DNA from: Ciborinia camelliae
Lineage: Eukaryota; Ascomycota; Leotiomycetes; Helotiales; Sclerotiniaceae
Direction of reading: 5' to 3'
Length of the DNA: 64,000 nucleotides
NCBI GenBank assembly: GCA_025890175.1
Contig: JANPYM010000014.1
Location: forward strand, 815,052-879,051
Positions 9,901-21,907 of this stretch are shown piece by piece (the first letter of the stretch is position 1; each line of letters starts with the position of its first letter). The notes beneath the pieces are model-generated. The model did not search any database, had not been told where the DNA came from, and saw only the letters and a list, made by a program, of their open reading frames with translations. A program made the translations under genes and the position numbers.

Positions 9901-11586
9901 TCAGCATATTTTTGGGGCAAAAGTTGAAGTTTATACGTACATTCCTTGGGCACCATTCTTGAGAACATCGAAGATATCTTCCTTGAGAGTCAAATTTCCC
10001 AATACTAAGTCACCGGTTTTGATCAGCTGATCGATAGAATACCTAGTATACAAATCAATGTCCGGTGAAATAGACTTTGTTTGCAGATGCAGTTTGGAAA
10101 TCGATAGACAAGGTAAACTTTGGAAAAGGTAAGTGGTGTCCTCGCGACTGGACACAAACAATTTGACTGGTGAGGCTGCATCGTTAAGTATCTTTCTCAA
10201 ATTTGAAAATGTAAGCTTTCGATCCACTTCAGGAAGTTCGTCCAATCCATCAATAAAAATGGCCACTGCCGGTAATTGATCAATCGCCTTTACTAGCAAT
10301 GCAACTATTTGATCTAGGCCGGGTGATGTTGTCCCGCCTGAATATTCAGCTTCGAGAATATCCATCAAATCTTGTGGAACGTCATCCATGCTGCGAAACA
10401 GCTTCTGAGAAATGGAGTTAAAAAGGTCACTCGGAGAAAGTGTTCTTTTGTCGGCATAATCGCAATAATAATAGGCAACGATAGTCTTGGTTTGGAATTC
10501 CGTTTTAGAGCTATCAATGAGGCTCGAGACCAAAACCGATTTGCCCGACCCAGCTAGCAAAATTTAGCACTTATTAATCAAAGAGCAATATTCGCAGCTT
10601 ACGAATGCCATAACAAGACATGACAGAAGATTTATCAAGGTCTCTCCAATTCCTATAGTCGACAACACTAGCCAACCATGTTCCGGTCCCATGGTGACGT
10701 ATTCTTTGCATTCTGCGATGCTTGTAGTTGCAATCAAGTATAGTCATCTGAGAAATGATTCTTCTTTGTCTGTCTCCTGGTGACACAATTAGAACTCAAT
10801 ATGACCATATAATAGCCTACAATATGGCTTACTTCGCTCTTGTTCCTTGTTTTGCATTCTCTCTCTCAATTCAAGCTCTCTTGATTCCTTCGCTTCAATA
10901 TAATGGCACATTTTCGCTTCATTCTCAACCGCATCACGGTGCTCTCTGAATATCTGAACGGCATTGTCAAGTTGTGCTGCAAGAGATGAGGACAAGGGGT
11001 TTTTCAGACGCTCCACGAAAGAAGCCTTCTGCCCTGTTAATATGCTTTTGAATTTTGAACAGAGAACGATTATATCGAGGTAAGCCGCCGACAATGTTTG
11101 AGTGAATTTCGGATATTTATCTTGGTCAAAAATTGCTTGGTAGTCACCTGACTTGCATCAGAAGAATACAAAAATGTATAAAAACGAGTAATACTTACGC
11201 AAGCGTGGAATTATATCCCCAATACGAGCAAATGTGTCTATGATCCGATCATAGAATTTTGCATGATTGCTAGCCAGGACCAGTACAACGCGAATACTTC
11301 CCCATATTGGAGCAAGGTACAACGGGGCAATGCTTGTGAAGGTATCCATCGCGTCTCCGTAATCTTGAATTGATTTCATCAGAGGGCCGAGAGACCCCAA
11401 AATGGCTCTGGTTTTACTGTTTTTTTGGTCAGCCTTCTGGATATTGCTGGACTTGTAGTAAAGATTCTCTGGCGTAGCCTCGTTAAAGAGCGCCCGCTCT
11501 GCAGGATCGAGTTGATTAATGAAGCGGTCTCTGGCAATCAGCCATGGGTCATGAGGGCTAGTCGGTTTCGTCACAGGAGTCGACAT
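6980..11586 (-). CDS. NACHT STAND protein with ankyrin-like C-terminus
   Basis: Six exons: 11586-11199, 11147-10833, 10776-10603, 10553-9941, 9888-9533 and 9399-6980, giving 1,421 aa. The N-terminal ~230 residues resemble the fungal DUF7708-type effector/adaptor region (APIWGSIRVVLVLASNHAKFYDRI). The NACHT domain follows: P-loop GIPGSGKS near residue 293, Walker B IFIDGLDEL near 390, and the winged-helix region with LRRLIRACGNLILID and HLAHYTVEQYL near 610. The last ~800 residues have scattered ankyrin-like helices, for example PLIWAVLYNQPEVVKALLSG, but few textbook repeats. Such proteins act in the cytosol as ligand-triggered oligomerising switches in heterokaryon incompatibility and non-self recognition. 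Every splice junction restores known motif continuity. Architecture secure; ligand and effector output unknown. Confidence 0.88.
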
Positions 11587-14500
11587 TTTTCAACAAGTTG
11601 TTGACTCAATGATATTGTATTATACTGAAAGTAGGGGAGAAAAACTCTTAGCTAAATATCAATTGCAAGGCATCACCGCCCCAAGGCGAAGATTGCATAT
11701 GCAAAGTTCATGAAAGTTGGTCAGCAGGGTCAAAAGAAGGCAGTGTATCTATTTTCTAGAGTGCACAAAATGCCCTGCGCATTCCACCAGCCTTTTGATA
11801 AATACAATCCCTGAAAACTATGGATGACAGGAGTGATGTGGCTTTGGCAACACAACAACTATCTCAACTGTCAGCTTAAAAGTACAGTATTGTATTGGCT
11901 ATCAACCTTCCATTTTGGGCCAATGCCATTCTTCTCGTCTTTCTGCTGCAGGTCTGTCTGGCCGGATAAATTGAGGATGCATTTAACCATTACCCACAAG
12001 ATTGCAGCAATGGAACATTGATTTTCCGGAACGCCCCGATTTAGCAGTCGAGAACTTCTAAAATACCTATTGCATCCTTCCTCACTGAAAGCATCCACCG
12101 AGAGCTGATGCCAGCTGTTTTATCGAACCATGGTACGTACTTTCGTCAGAGACAGCTAAAATATTCTATCAAAATATTTCAATGTCTTCTTTCCCTCCTC
12201 GAGACATCGCGATATATTACAAATAAATCGCATCCTCGTTCAATCATAAACACACGTTTGTTCGTTTGTTACCTAAATTTGAGTGTTCATTGGGAATTCA
12301 TAAATTCATAGAACTGGTTCCTCTCGCATTTCCGATATTATTTGTAGCCTCAATCCAATGCAATAGGTTGCCAACTGCACAATCCAACTTGGATTTTATA
12401 TCTCTGCCTGGAAACCCACAACGCGTGATTCGTTTGGCCTCGCACACTCAAAATCGTATTTTATGCGCGAGATGGGGGAATGTTCCTTCGAATACATCGA
12501 GAGTATCTCTTTGTATCATCGCAAAAATACCTTGTCTGAATTTGTGATATGATCTTCACATCAGTCAATTGAAGCATCCAGCCATTTCTATCGGCGCGCC
12601 AAAAGTAAGCCACGTGTATGTTTGGTGGTTATGCTATGACAGTGGGTATTACAGGCTCCAGACGTTGTGTATTCACAAATGAGCTTTCGAGTTGATGAAC
12701 AATTAGCTTTTCTACCTCAATTGAACGGAAGCTATTGAAGGGCGGAAGTGTTCAATGCGCAGTTGCCATCTCTTGCTGGTCGCCCTTGCGGTATCCATAT
12801 ACTTACTTATACTCCAAGATACTAACGACTAGACCCGTTCTTGGTCTAATCGTCACTCAAAGGCGTAGAGCGTAGAGACGAGGAAACCTTCAAATGCAGT
12901 AGACCATGACTTTATGTGACGTATACCAACACTCCAGTTCGGTCAATACAGTCGATAGTTCATCGTCGAACTTTACCACCATTCGTTCGGATCTACACAC
13001 GGAAGACACTCCATTTTCAGAGCCTCGCTTGCAACATGCTTTCACCACCGATAACATGCAACTCACGCACCAATTCGTCACGAAACTGAGAGACCTGCAT
13101 GATTGCTCCGTTTGGCCCTCGCCAAAAAGCTCACCGTGCTATATACTGATTCTTTCATGAATCATATGAGGCGGGGAACTGTGAATATCAGTCAATATGG
13201 GTCCCGAATGGACGTCACAACCTAGTCACTTACTGACAGTGAAGCTCGGCTCTCCAAATACAACGATAATTGTGTTATCATAATCTTATCGCTAGATGTG
13301 AATTGACAGTCAGATATCAGAAGAGGGCGGCAATGAATCGATGAGAAAACACCAGGAAAATTGCCTCAAGGTTGATGACCGATGGCTCTCTGATAAAGAT
13401 GATCCATAATTCTTCGATAATACTGGCAACTGACTCAAAACCATGAGGTATATTTGAGACAAAAGACCCCTTGGTTTGTTGAGCAACGCATCGCTGGTGA
13501 TATACCAGTGACTGTCTAATGTGAAGTCCGATGGTGAAGTTCCTTAAGGATAAGAAACATTACATTATCCTCCAAAATCAAAAAAGCGATTTATCAAATT
13601 GGAAATCCAATTCTAAAACATTTACTAAAATCCCTAGCCAAAAACTAATATTTTGATATTTCCAATTTTGTATTTGAGTTTTCGATAAAACGATATCTAT
13701 GGGTAAATCCTTCTCTCAGGTTTAGCACATCATCTTGTCTTTCCTAAAATATAATGAATAAAATATTCATACACTGAGATACCTTAATAGAATCGACTAG
13801 ATATTTGCATGATCAACCACTCAAATCAACACGAGCGCTTGCAGTCTCAAATTTATGCACTCGGCCGAGCCAGCGCCCAAGCCCGATTCCAACCAAAAAG
13901 TCAAAAGGACAGGATCGCCTGCCAAGGCTCCCAATACCCAACGGTCCCAAAAAGCAAATAGAAAATGATCAGCGCCACCTCCGCACGGTATGTCACCAAT
14001 GGACCACCGGCAATTGGAAACTAAAAAGCAAAAGAGCGAGGCAAATTGAACAGACATAATCGCTTGATCTAGTATATATTTTTTTTATTTTACCAGTTAG
14101 ATGATTAGCTACCTAACTTTGCTTATCTAATTCCCCGACAAATAGTGACTCTCCCCCAGACGGGACGGGAAGGAAAATCCGAGGTATCATTTACCAACTG
14201 TACGGTACTGTTCCTGAGCCCTAAATCTGATAATGCCGGCAATAAACAGAAATGAAGATCTAATAAGCCAATCTATCATTTTGTACTTTATGACTGTTCA
14301 CAACATCTAATCTTGTGTAAATACTATTCCGTACGCAATACCGAATCACGATATCAAAATCTGCAAAGGCAATTAACTTACATATCCCGTACTCCGGGAT
14401 TGCATAACCATAGGTACCTAACGCTGCATAGGCCCGTATTATGATATCAGCAAGGGAGTTGGTAACGATGTCAAGGTAGATATCCACCACCTGACAAACG

Positions 14501-17285
14501 GCATGAAAACCCCCATCTATTTTATATCCAGGCACCCAGCCGTTCTAGAGTTAGTGGCTTATAAACTTAGTTATCATAAAGTAGTCCTCCAAAAAGTAGC
14601 TCCGGGCTTCTTAAAAAAATCTAGGCGATTTCCCACACTATAATTTTTATAATGCATGAATGTTGTATGTATGTATGTACAAAAAAGGGCCGTATACAGG
14701 GAATCTAGGGCTGAAAAATTACGTCGTATGTTTGCCTCTTTCAATTCATGCATTATATCATGTATGGATACGAATGGCATTCGCAAGAATTGCCTTGTGG
14801 GGGTTCGGGTATATTGTAATTTACAAGGTAGACAGATAGGAACCAAGGTAGGATGATGATATGTAAGTACATATACGGAGTACGAAGTATTGAATCAAAT
14901 CCAATGACGTCTAGATATTTGATGCTTGTAATAAGTAATCTACCGTAAGTATCCGGCCGGGTCATCAAGAACACAAACGAAAGCTGGTAAGTGGTAGTTA
15001 GAAAGAGGCAAGGATGCAATATCATTTGTTATTCGACTTATCGTCACGGTAAGAAGCTGAAACCTTACCTGCTGTAAGGCGTATATGCATGTCATGTATA
15101 TGCAGCGGGGAAGTCGTATGTATGCATGAGATTTGTGTAAATTTCTCAATGAATACGTAGCCTTGTATACTTGTGGCGTTGTAAGAGCATGGGGTTGGAG
15201 GGGTAGGTCTCAACTCTCAAATTGATGCCTTTTGCTAGCGGATACCCGCATGTATTATCAGAACCATCAAATCATCATCAAAGGCCTATGGAGCTTCAGA
15301 ATGATATCCAATCAAGTTGGATTTTCGGCATACGACAGCATAAGGCTCTTGGCGCTCGGGATCTGTTTGAATACCTACCCACCTTGAATAGTTTCTGGTT
15401 ATGATTTAGTGTGAATTGGGGCTCGGAGTTACCGTTATTTTTTGGGGGGTATTTAGCTCCAATAACTAGCATAATTTATAGTTGTACTGGTGGAGGTAGA
15501 AGTGTGACAATTTTCGGTGTACTCGATTTCCTAGTTCGAATTAATATCGATCTAGTTGACCCTTGCTGGCGTTGAGCTGGGCTGGTTGCAGGTCAGAGCG
15601 TGAGTACTAGATTCAAGTTATTCGAAGTAGTACATAGTGGTGATCAATGGATATAGTTGGAGCATAAAAGTGCAGCTATCTTAATCATCGCTGTCCATGT
15701 TGATTGAACCCACCCGTATATTGGGCTGAAAATCTCCACGTAAAAAGATCCTAGTTTCGCGGGGAGAATGACGCGTGCGGGGACGAAAGTGGATGTTGTG
15801 TCTAATGCATTGCTTTGAAGTCGAGTTAAGGTATCATATATATTAACCTTATATGAAGAAAGCCATGTGAATTATGTGACAGACGGAGTATGAATGATTA
15901 TTGTGTAATATCAGAAATAGGAAGAATAGATTGTAAACATTTTGTCTGGAGCTCATCATTGCCATGGCAGGTAGCTTGTTTTCGAGTTGAGCTGCCAACA
16001 CTTCTTTTAGTCTTCAAGTCACCCGGTCGATCACGGGTTGAAATTGTTAATTATAGTCTAGAAAGACAGATGGAAAATAAATACCCGAATGGTTGATTAG
16101 AAGATGTCGAATTAAACTTTCCGCTTTGGTATGCTTAGTGAGTTCGTACATTCGCATGCTAGTGGAGTTTAGTATTAATCTAGTAGGCAATGAGAATGAC
16201 AGAACCTATAGGGTACAGTAGAAACTAATCAATGTCCTTGATTTAAAGGAATAATGATCCATTTATTATAACAATGGTCATTATAAAAATACCGAATGAG
16301 AGGCTATATTAACACACGAGGCTCGAAGCCATAAATGCATCACTGTACAATTAATCAAAAGAACTGAGATTCGAAATAATACAATAATGACTGAAAGTCT
16401 AGAAGAGGTTGAAATTGAAAAATAACAAGGAATTGAATTCAGTTGCGTTAACAGACTTCTATAAATGATGTACTTCGGAAATATCTCTCGAGAGCACACG
16501 TTTCATGTGACAAGATAATGAGAAACATTCGCATTGACATCATAGAGGATTCCAAGGTACTGATCGAGAATCATATCAGGAATATGGGGCACAGATCCCA
16601 GCCGCGTTCCTGTAGGGTTTTATTAACCTTGAAAATTAAGGCTAGGCTTGATGGATCGATATACTTCGTGGCGAAGTATACCATCCAGTATAACATGGAT
16701 ATAGGAGTTGTAACACATTGTAACCAATCTTGTGTCCCGCGAGAAGTTGATGGAATGTCAATCCAAGAACTATCCTCACGAATTATCAACTGTGATACTG
16801 ATGCTCACGGGTCACCAAAATCGTTAGAGATCATGCCTAGCATGCGGGAAGCTCGTGGCCACCGGCAAGAACATGCAAGCCATGAGAAATTGATCGTTGT
16901 CAAAACTTTGGGGTGCATTAGGAAATTCTTGAAGGTTGCTTTTAGGAAAGAGATCGATATCAAGCCATCATGTTAGTTGCATATTTCAAGGTGAGGTTTC
17001 CGAAGGATCAAGTTCTTGTATGACTGTCGTACCACTCGTAAACAACTTCCGAAAAGGATGGTGGACTTGTCAGGTGCTTTCCTCTTCGGGATAATAAAAA
17101 ACTCAGAGGGTAACATCGCATCATAATTTCTGCGCGATAGTGGGTGGAAAGTTTGAATGATGATCTTTATATGCCATTGATCTAGATTCCTCCGCCAATC
17201 AAAGCTCTTTCGTCCCAGACTTTCGTCATCATTTAGAGATTCCTTGTGGATGTTCTTTTTATATGTACATACCTTAAAGGGAATG
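11587..17285. other. Gene-poor region
   Basis: About 5.7 kb in which I find no convincing gene. The open frames are short, on both strands and without recognisable motifs. The longest is 16518-16976 (+), 152 codons, with no family I know. 11587-12100 probably contains the promoter of the NACHT gene. Parts are AT-rich and could be decayed repeats. Confidence 0.4.
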
Positions 17286-18028
17286 GGGGGTTATAGAATC
17301 TGTTATTGGTCGGATTCAAAAATTTACATTCGATTCAAAATTCTACATCCAATTTAAAGTTATATATTTGTTGTAAAATAGATAAAACTTTGAAATCGTG
17401 ATTTCGTTCAAATTCGAAGTGAATTACTTTTGATTCGGCCAATAAACTGATGGAAATGAAAACAATACAAGGATTATCTAATATACCTTAAATATAAAGT
17501 ATAAATTTTGGATTAATAATATAAAGCTCGGGCCAGTTTTTTCAAAATTTAAAATTTAAAGCTATTCACTTTTTGCTGTGTTGAAAATGTATAAAACTTT
17601 ATATTAAACTAATTCAAATTAGTGGTGCTTGTTCAAAATCGCTATACAACTTTAAAACTATTACATTTAATTAATTAAAATATAGAATCGTTTAAATTAT
17701 CAAAATTATACCTATATAAATAACAATAATAATAGTTATATTAAGGTAGTATTAAGGTATGCATGTAATCTATAAATATACGGTGTATTTTGAATAACCT
17801 TAAATTTTTCTATAATATTAATATTAGTCAACAAGAAAATTAGGATGTATCCATTTTGCATTCAATTTCTTTGTTATATTCAAATTAAAAATTATATTCA
17901 TTTTTAAAAAAAATAAAGAATTATCCCATTTAAACTTAATATTTAATTTATATTATAAATCTAATATATTAAAGAAATTCATTAAAAATCCAAAAGAAAT
18001 TCGATGAAATACAGATTCTATAACCCCC
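17286..18028. mobile_element. AT-rich inverted-repeat element, probably decayed
   Basis: GGGGGTTATAGAATCTG at the left end (from 17286) has its exact reverse complement CAGATTCTATAACCCCC at 18012-18028. Weaker TAAAG-type matches lie just outside. The interior is extremely AT-rich and has no ORF, in contrast to the flanks. This fits a non-autonomous DNA element that has decayed, possibly by repeat-induced point mutation. No clear target duplication is visible, so the class is undetermined. Confidence 0.5.
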
Positions 18029-21000
18029 TCTTTACTCCTAGGTACCCAGTACAGTATGTGAACGCCACTGTACATGTGCAATGCTCTTCAATCCGATACT
18101 GCGGCGCAGCAATGTGAAGCTGACCTCAGATACAGGTAAAAGTATAGTTCGGGTATGTAATATCAAGCCACCCAGTCTAACATCTGATAAATTTTATACG
18201 AAAGTAGATAAGATGAAAGCCTTTAGTTCCTCGAAATTGTACGCTTCAACTTGGTAAATGCGGCGCAAGGGAATCGTGGGTTAAAATTGTCAGCACATCA
18301 TTATACACAGTCAATATTCAAATATCCTTGATGTTGTAAGATTATTGCATCACATGTAGTTCTGGCTATTTACAACAATTTGGAAGTGATTTAGGATTGC
18401 GGATGTAGCGCTACAGAAGTCATGTTTCAATGGAGAAGGATGGGACATATTAGCTGCCGTCGTTCCTGTTAATAAGCACATATTCGCGGGTGTACCTACA
18501 TAAATAGAGAACGGAGGTGCCGCACAAGTACTCAATCCTGTGAAATCCTTCATGAAATCTAATAGATAGAAATTGAGTGATTGCAAGATCGATTGTGTAA
18601 CGTTCCATAACTAAGCAATATACTGGAATTTATTTTCAAAAAGAGGAAAGTTCAGAAATCTGATATTTAAGAAAGATTGAAAGCTCTGATAACAATTTGA
18701 AGGTTTCTAGAAGATGTCTTGAGCGATATCTCGAAGGAAATATTGTGAGACTAGTGGTTGTGGCTTGAGTCTTCTTCAGCAGGTTGCCTATGACTTTGGT
18801 GTACGGCATATACGACATGTACCTTTTTCAGTCTATCAGAATATTCTTGTCCTTTCAAAATTACATAAAGCGAATCAAAGATGACAGCGGATATTACCTC
18901 TGATTCCAGCCAGCGGCGGCAGTCCCGTAGTTTCGACGATCGAAAGTGGATATTGGAGATGAAACATTTTGATATAAACCGCGTGGGAACCATGATGTTT
19001 GAAGAAAAATAGGAGTTAAGAGGACCCAACACTATTTTTTTGTTTCTAAATCGCTTGTTACTTACATATGTAGCGAAACTCGATCTGTTTCTTATGGGTC
19101 AGATAATAATTATTTTGACTTATTTCATACCTCGTCTTATAGGGATGAAGTCTTGAACATTTCCCTTTTGAGGCTGTTAATAAGAATCTTACCCACCCAC
19201 CGGACCACCGGTTCTAACCTCAAGATCGATTGAAGTGTGAAGAAATGGGGTCCGCCGGATCAATATGATAGATGACAGAATCAAATAGTACAGAATAGTG
19301 CGTAATAATGAATCCATGTCCAGTTTTCTAGAACATCATCTCAGCTGGTCGATAGCCAAAGACGTTAAGGCTTCGTACCTGAATCAATTCTGTTTCCGTC
19401 TACAAAAAGGAAGAAACTAGCGATTTTCTTTTTTTCATCCTTAATAAGGACACCAAGAAAACTGTATTAGACTAGAACTAAATATTGTATTGAGAAAAAT
19501 GGGCGGTTCAATTTTTCTACAATATAATTTTCTTGCAAATGTAAAATCCCGAAGAAAAGATGCAATCATGCAAGTATCATATAAATATCTTCACCAGCCA
19601 TCATTGATCGTAAGAAGAAATGATCAGATAGATACTCTGTACTTCTTCTGTAGAACCAAAAGATAATAATACTCGGTGACCTTTAGGCTTTAGCTGCTTA
19701 CACGCAAAAGCTTCCTTGTCTTGTGCACCCTGTAATCATTCTGCATGGTGGAGAGGACCCTAGCAAGCATTCTTACCAACAAGGGATATCCGAGCGAACA
19801 GGCGGGTAACGGGCGCGGACCAGGGAATTATAGTGTAGGACTATGATACAAATTTTGATTGGTACGATGCTTTGAATAATGTAGATGTTCAGTTGACAAC
19901 TTGACTTCTCATAAAAGACTTCTGATGTCCACTCCGCTTTGCAGCAGAAGCTGGGATAGCAATGTCGTTCTTTATCGTGATTCTCCGTATACTTCCAAGA
20001 AACTGGGGGGTTAGTGGGGGGAGGGGATTGAAGATTAAGGATGGCTGGCTAATTGAGGACAAGTCCTTAGAGACCGAGTATAAAAAGGTGATAAAAATCA
20101 GGAACTAGTTTTTATTGTTGTATACTCCCTACGCAGAGCTGTACCAATATCTGCAAGCTCAATCAACTGCATGCTGCAAGTAGAAATTTACCGATTTGGT
20201 AAAATTCCCGAAGTTCATCTTACAAATTTGATACTATATAGTCCTATTATTGCCTAGATTACTGTAGATACCTATGTAGGTAGCTACTGGTACACCACTC
20301 TAAAGCCGCGGGTTTCTGTTGTATCTTATCTCGGCTTGTGTTAACAAAGTACATATAGAAACAAAACTTGAAAGCAAGAACTTTTTCTGCCAGTGTCAAA
20401 TTGTTAAGATTTTAAGATATTTACGCTCGTATCCAGCAGATTTGAAGTTCTAATATATTTAACCTTATAGCCCCTTCATTTACCTTGTCTGACTTATCGG
20501 CTGATAAGCAAAAAACATAAACTGTTTAAGTTGCTTTATAAATTGTATTATATTAACTAATTTGAAAGTTTGAAAATTATTCTTTCTATCTTTCCTCTAT
20601 GTACCTATATCTAGAGGAGGTATCATTCAATTCAAAGATCCATATTTTTCGGGAGGTTCTAACTCCTTAAACTGGAAGAAGGTTTTACTACCTCCAGCTA
20701 GGTTAATACCCGAGGTACTTCTCCTCAAGCAGCAGCTGTGAGCATTTCGGGAATCATTATCAAGGTTATTTATTGCCCGAAGTCGTTACTGCCATTGATT
20801 ACAGTAATAATATGAAATCACTAGCCATGCACTTCCCACCACTTATCAAAATACACCAAATCTTCACCAACCCCTCCATTGAACCAATCCTATCGTGTCC
20901 CTGTAAAGCCAATTCCGAAAACCCCTACCACTGTCCTGGACAGCGCCCATCGTTTATGTGCCCACACCCATGCAAGAATTTGAGCTGTTGGGCAATGGGG

Positions 21001-21907
21001 ATAGGTTAAAATGGAGTTCCGGCTTAATATTTTTCGATTTCCCTTTTATAGAGAGTCTAGACAGTCCTGCTCACTAGGTATCTTTACTGCCTAGATATGG
21101 TGCTACCTTCCTTCACCTACTACTGTAAGTGGACGGCGTTAACATTTGGCTTCTCACATCTCACTACCTCTCAACTTTTTCTCTTTACTCACTACCTACT
21201 CTCTCTCCCACAAACCTTCACTATATTTCCATGTTTCCCTAGGCTCCCACGAATGAACTCAATTACCCCCTAGTACGCAATTCGCCAAGTTTATGATTCG
21301 CAAATTCGCAAGTATCACCCCTCTTTCTGGCAATTCGCAAAGTTCTCGGACGCCTTGTCGAATGACTTACATTTTGCATTGGATACCCTATTGGCCTGAT
21401 CCTTAACCTCATATTTACATCACTGCAGCCAATTAACCAAACACGGGATCTCGAACTGCATCGGATAGTGCTCATCCTACCTCAGATCCTCTTCAATCAC
21501 TCTGACCTAAGCCGTGAATCATCAGTACACTGGGACTGGAAAGTGTGGTCACAAATTCCCCACAGCGTCACACCTCTGGATTACAATTAGCTCCTGTGCC
21601 AATTCCCGGTAGTCCTGTCCTTCACCCATACCCAAATATAGAGTCCTGAGAGATAGAGATAGAGATCTTTACAGCGCGCAATTCACAGCATTGCCACCCC
21701 AACTCTTCCTTGGTCCGGACTTCCCAGGATTTGACCGAGCTTCAACTCTCACAAGCAAGCATTACATGTGTTGAAAGATTACGTTACTGTTCACAAATCC
21801 CGATCCCATCGGTTCTTTAGCAGAAGAAAAAGGTCCAGAATAAAGCGGGCAGATAAAGTTTTATTTTAGCTGGGCTTTAAAATAAGACCCTCTGGAAAAA
21901 GTGGTTC
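18029..21907. other. Gene-poor region upstream of the RING-VWA gene
   Basis: About 3.9 kb without a supportable gene. It includes TACCTATGTAGGTAGCTACT near 20270. The last ~800 bases (21100-21907) are pyrimidine-rich (CTCACTACCTCTCAACTTTT and similar) and probably hold the promoter and 5' leader of the gene starting at 21908. Confidence 0.35.
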
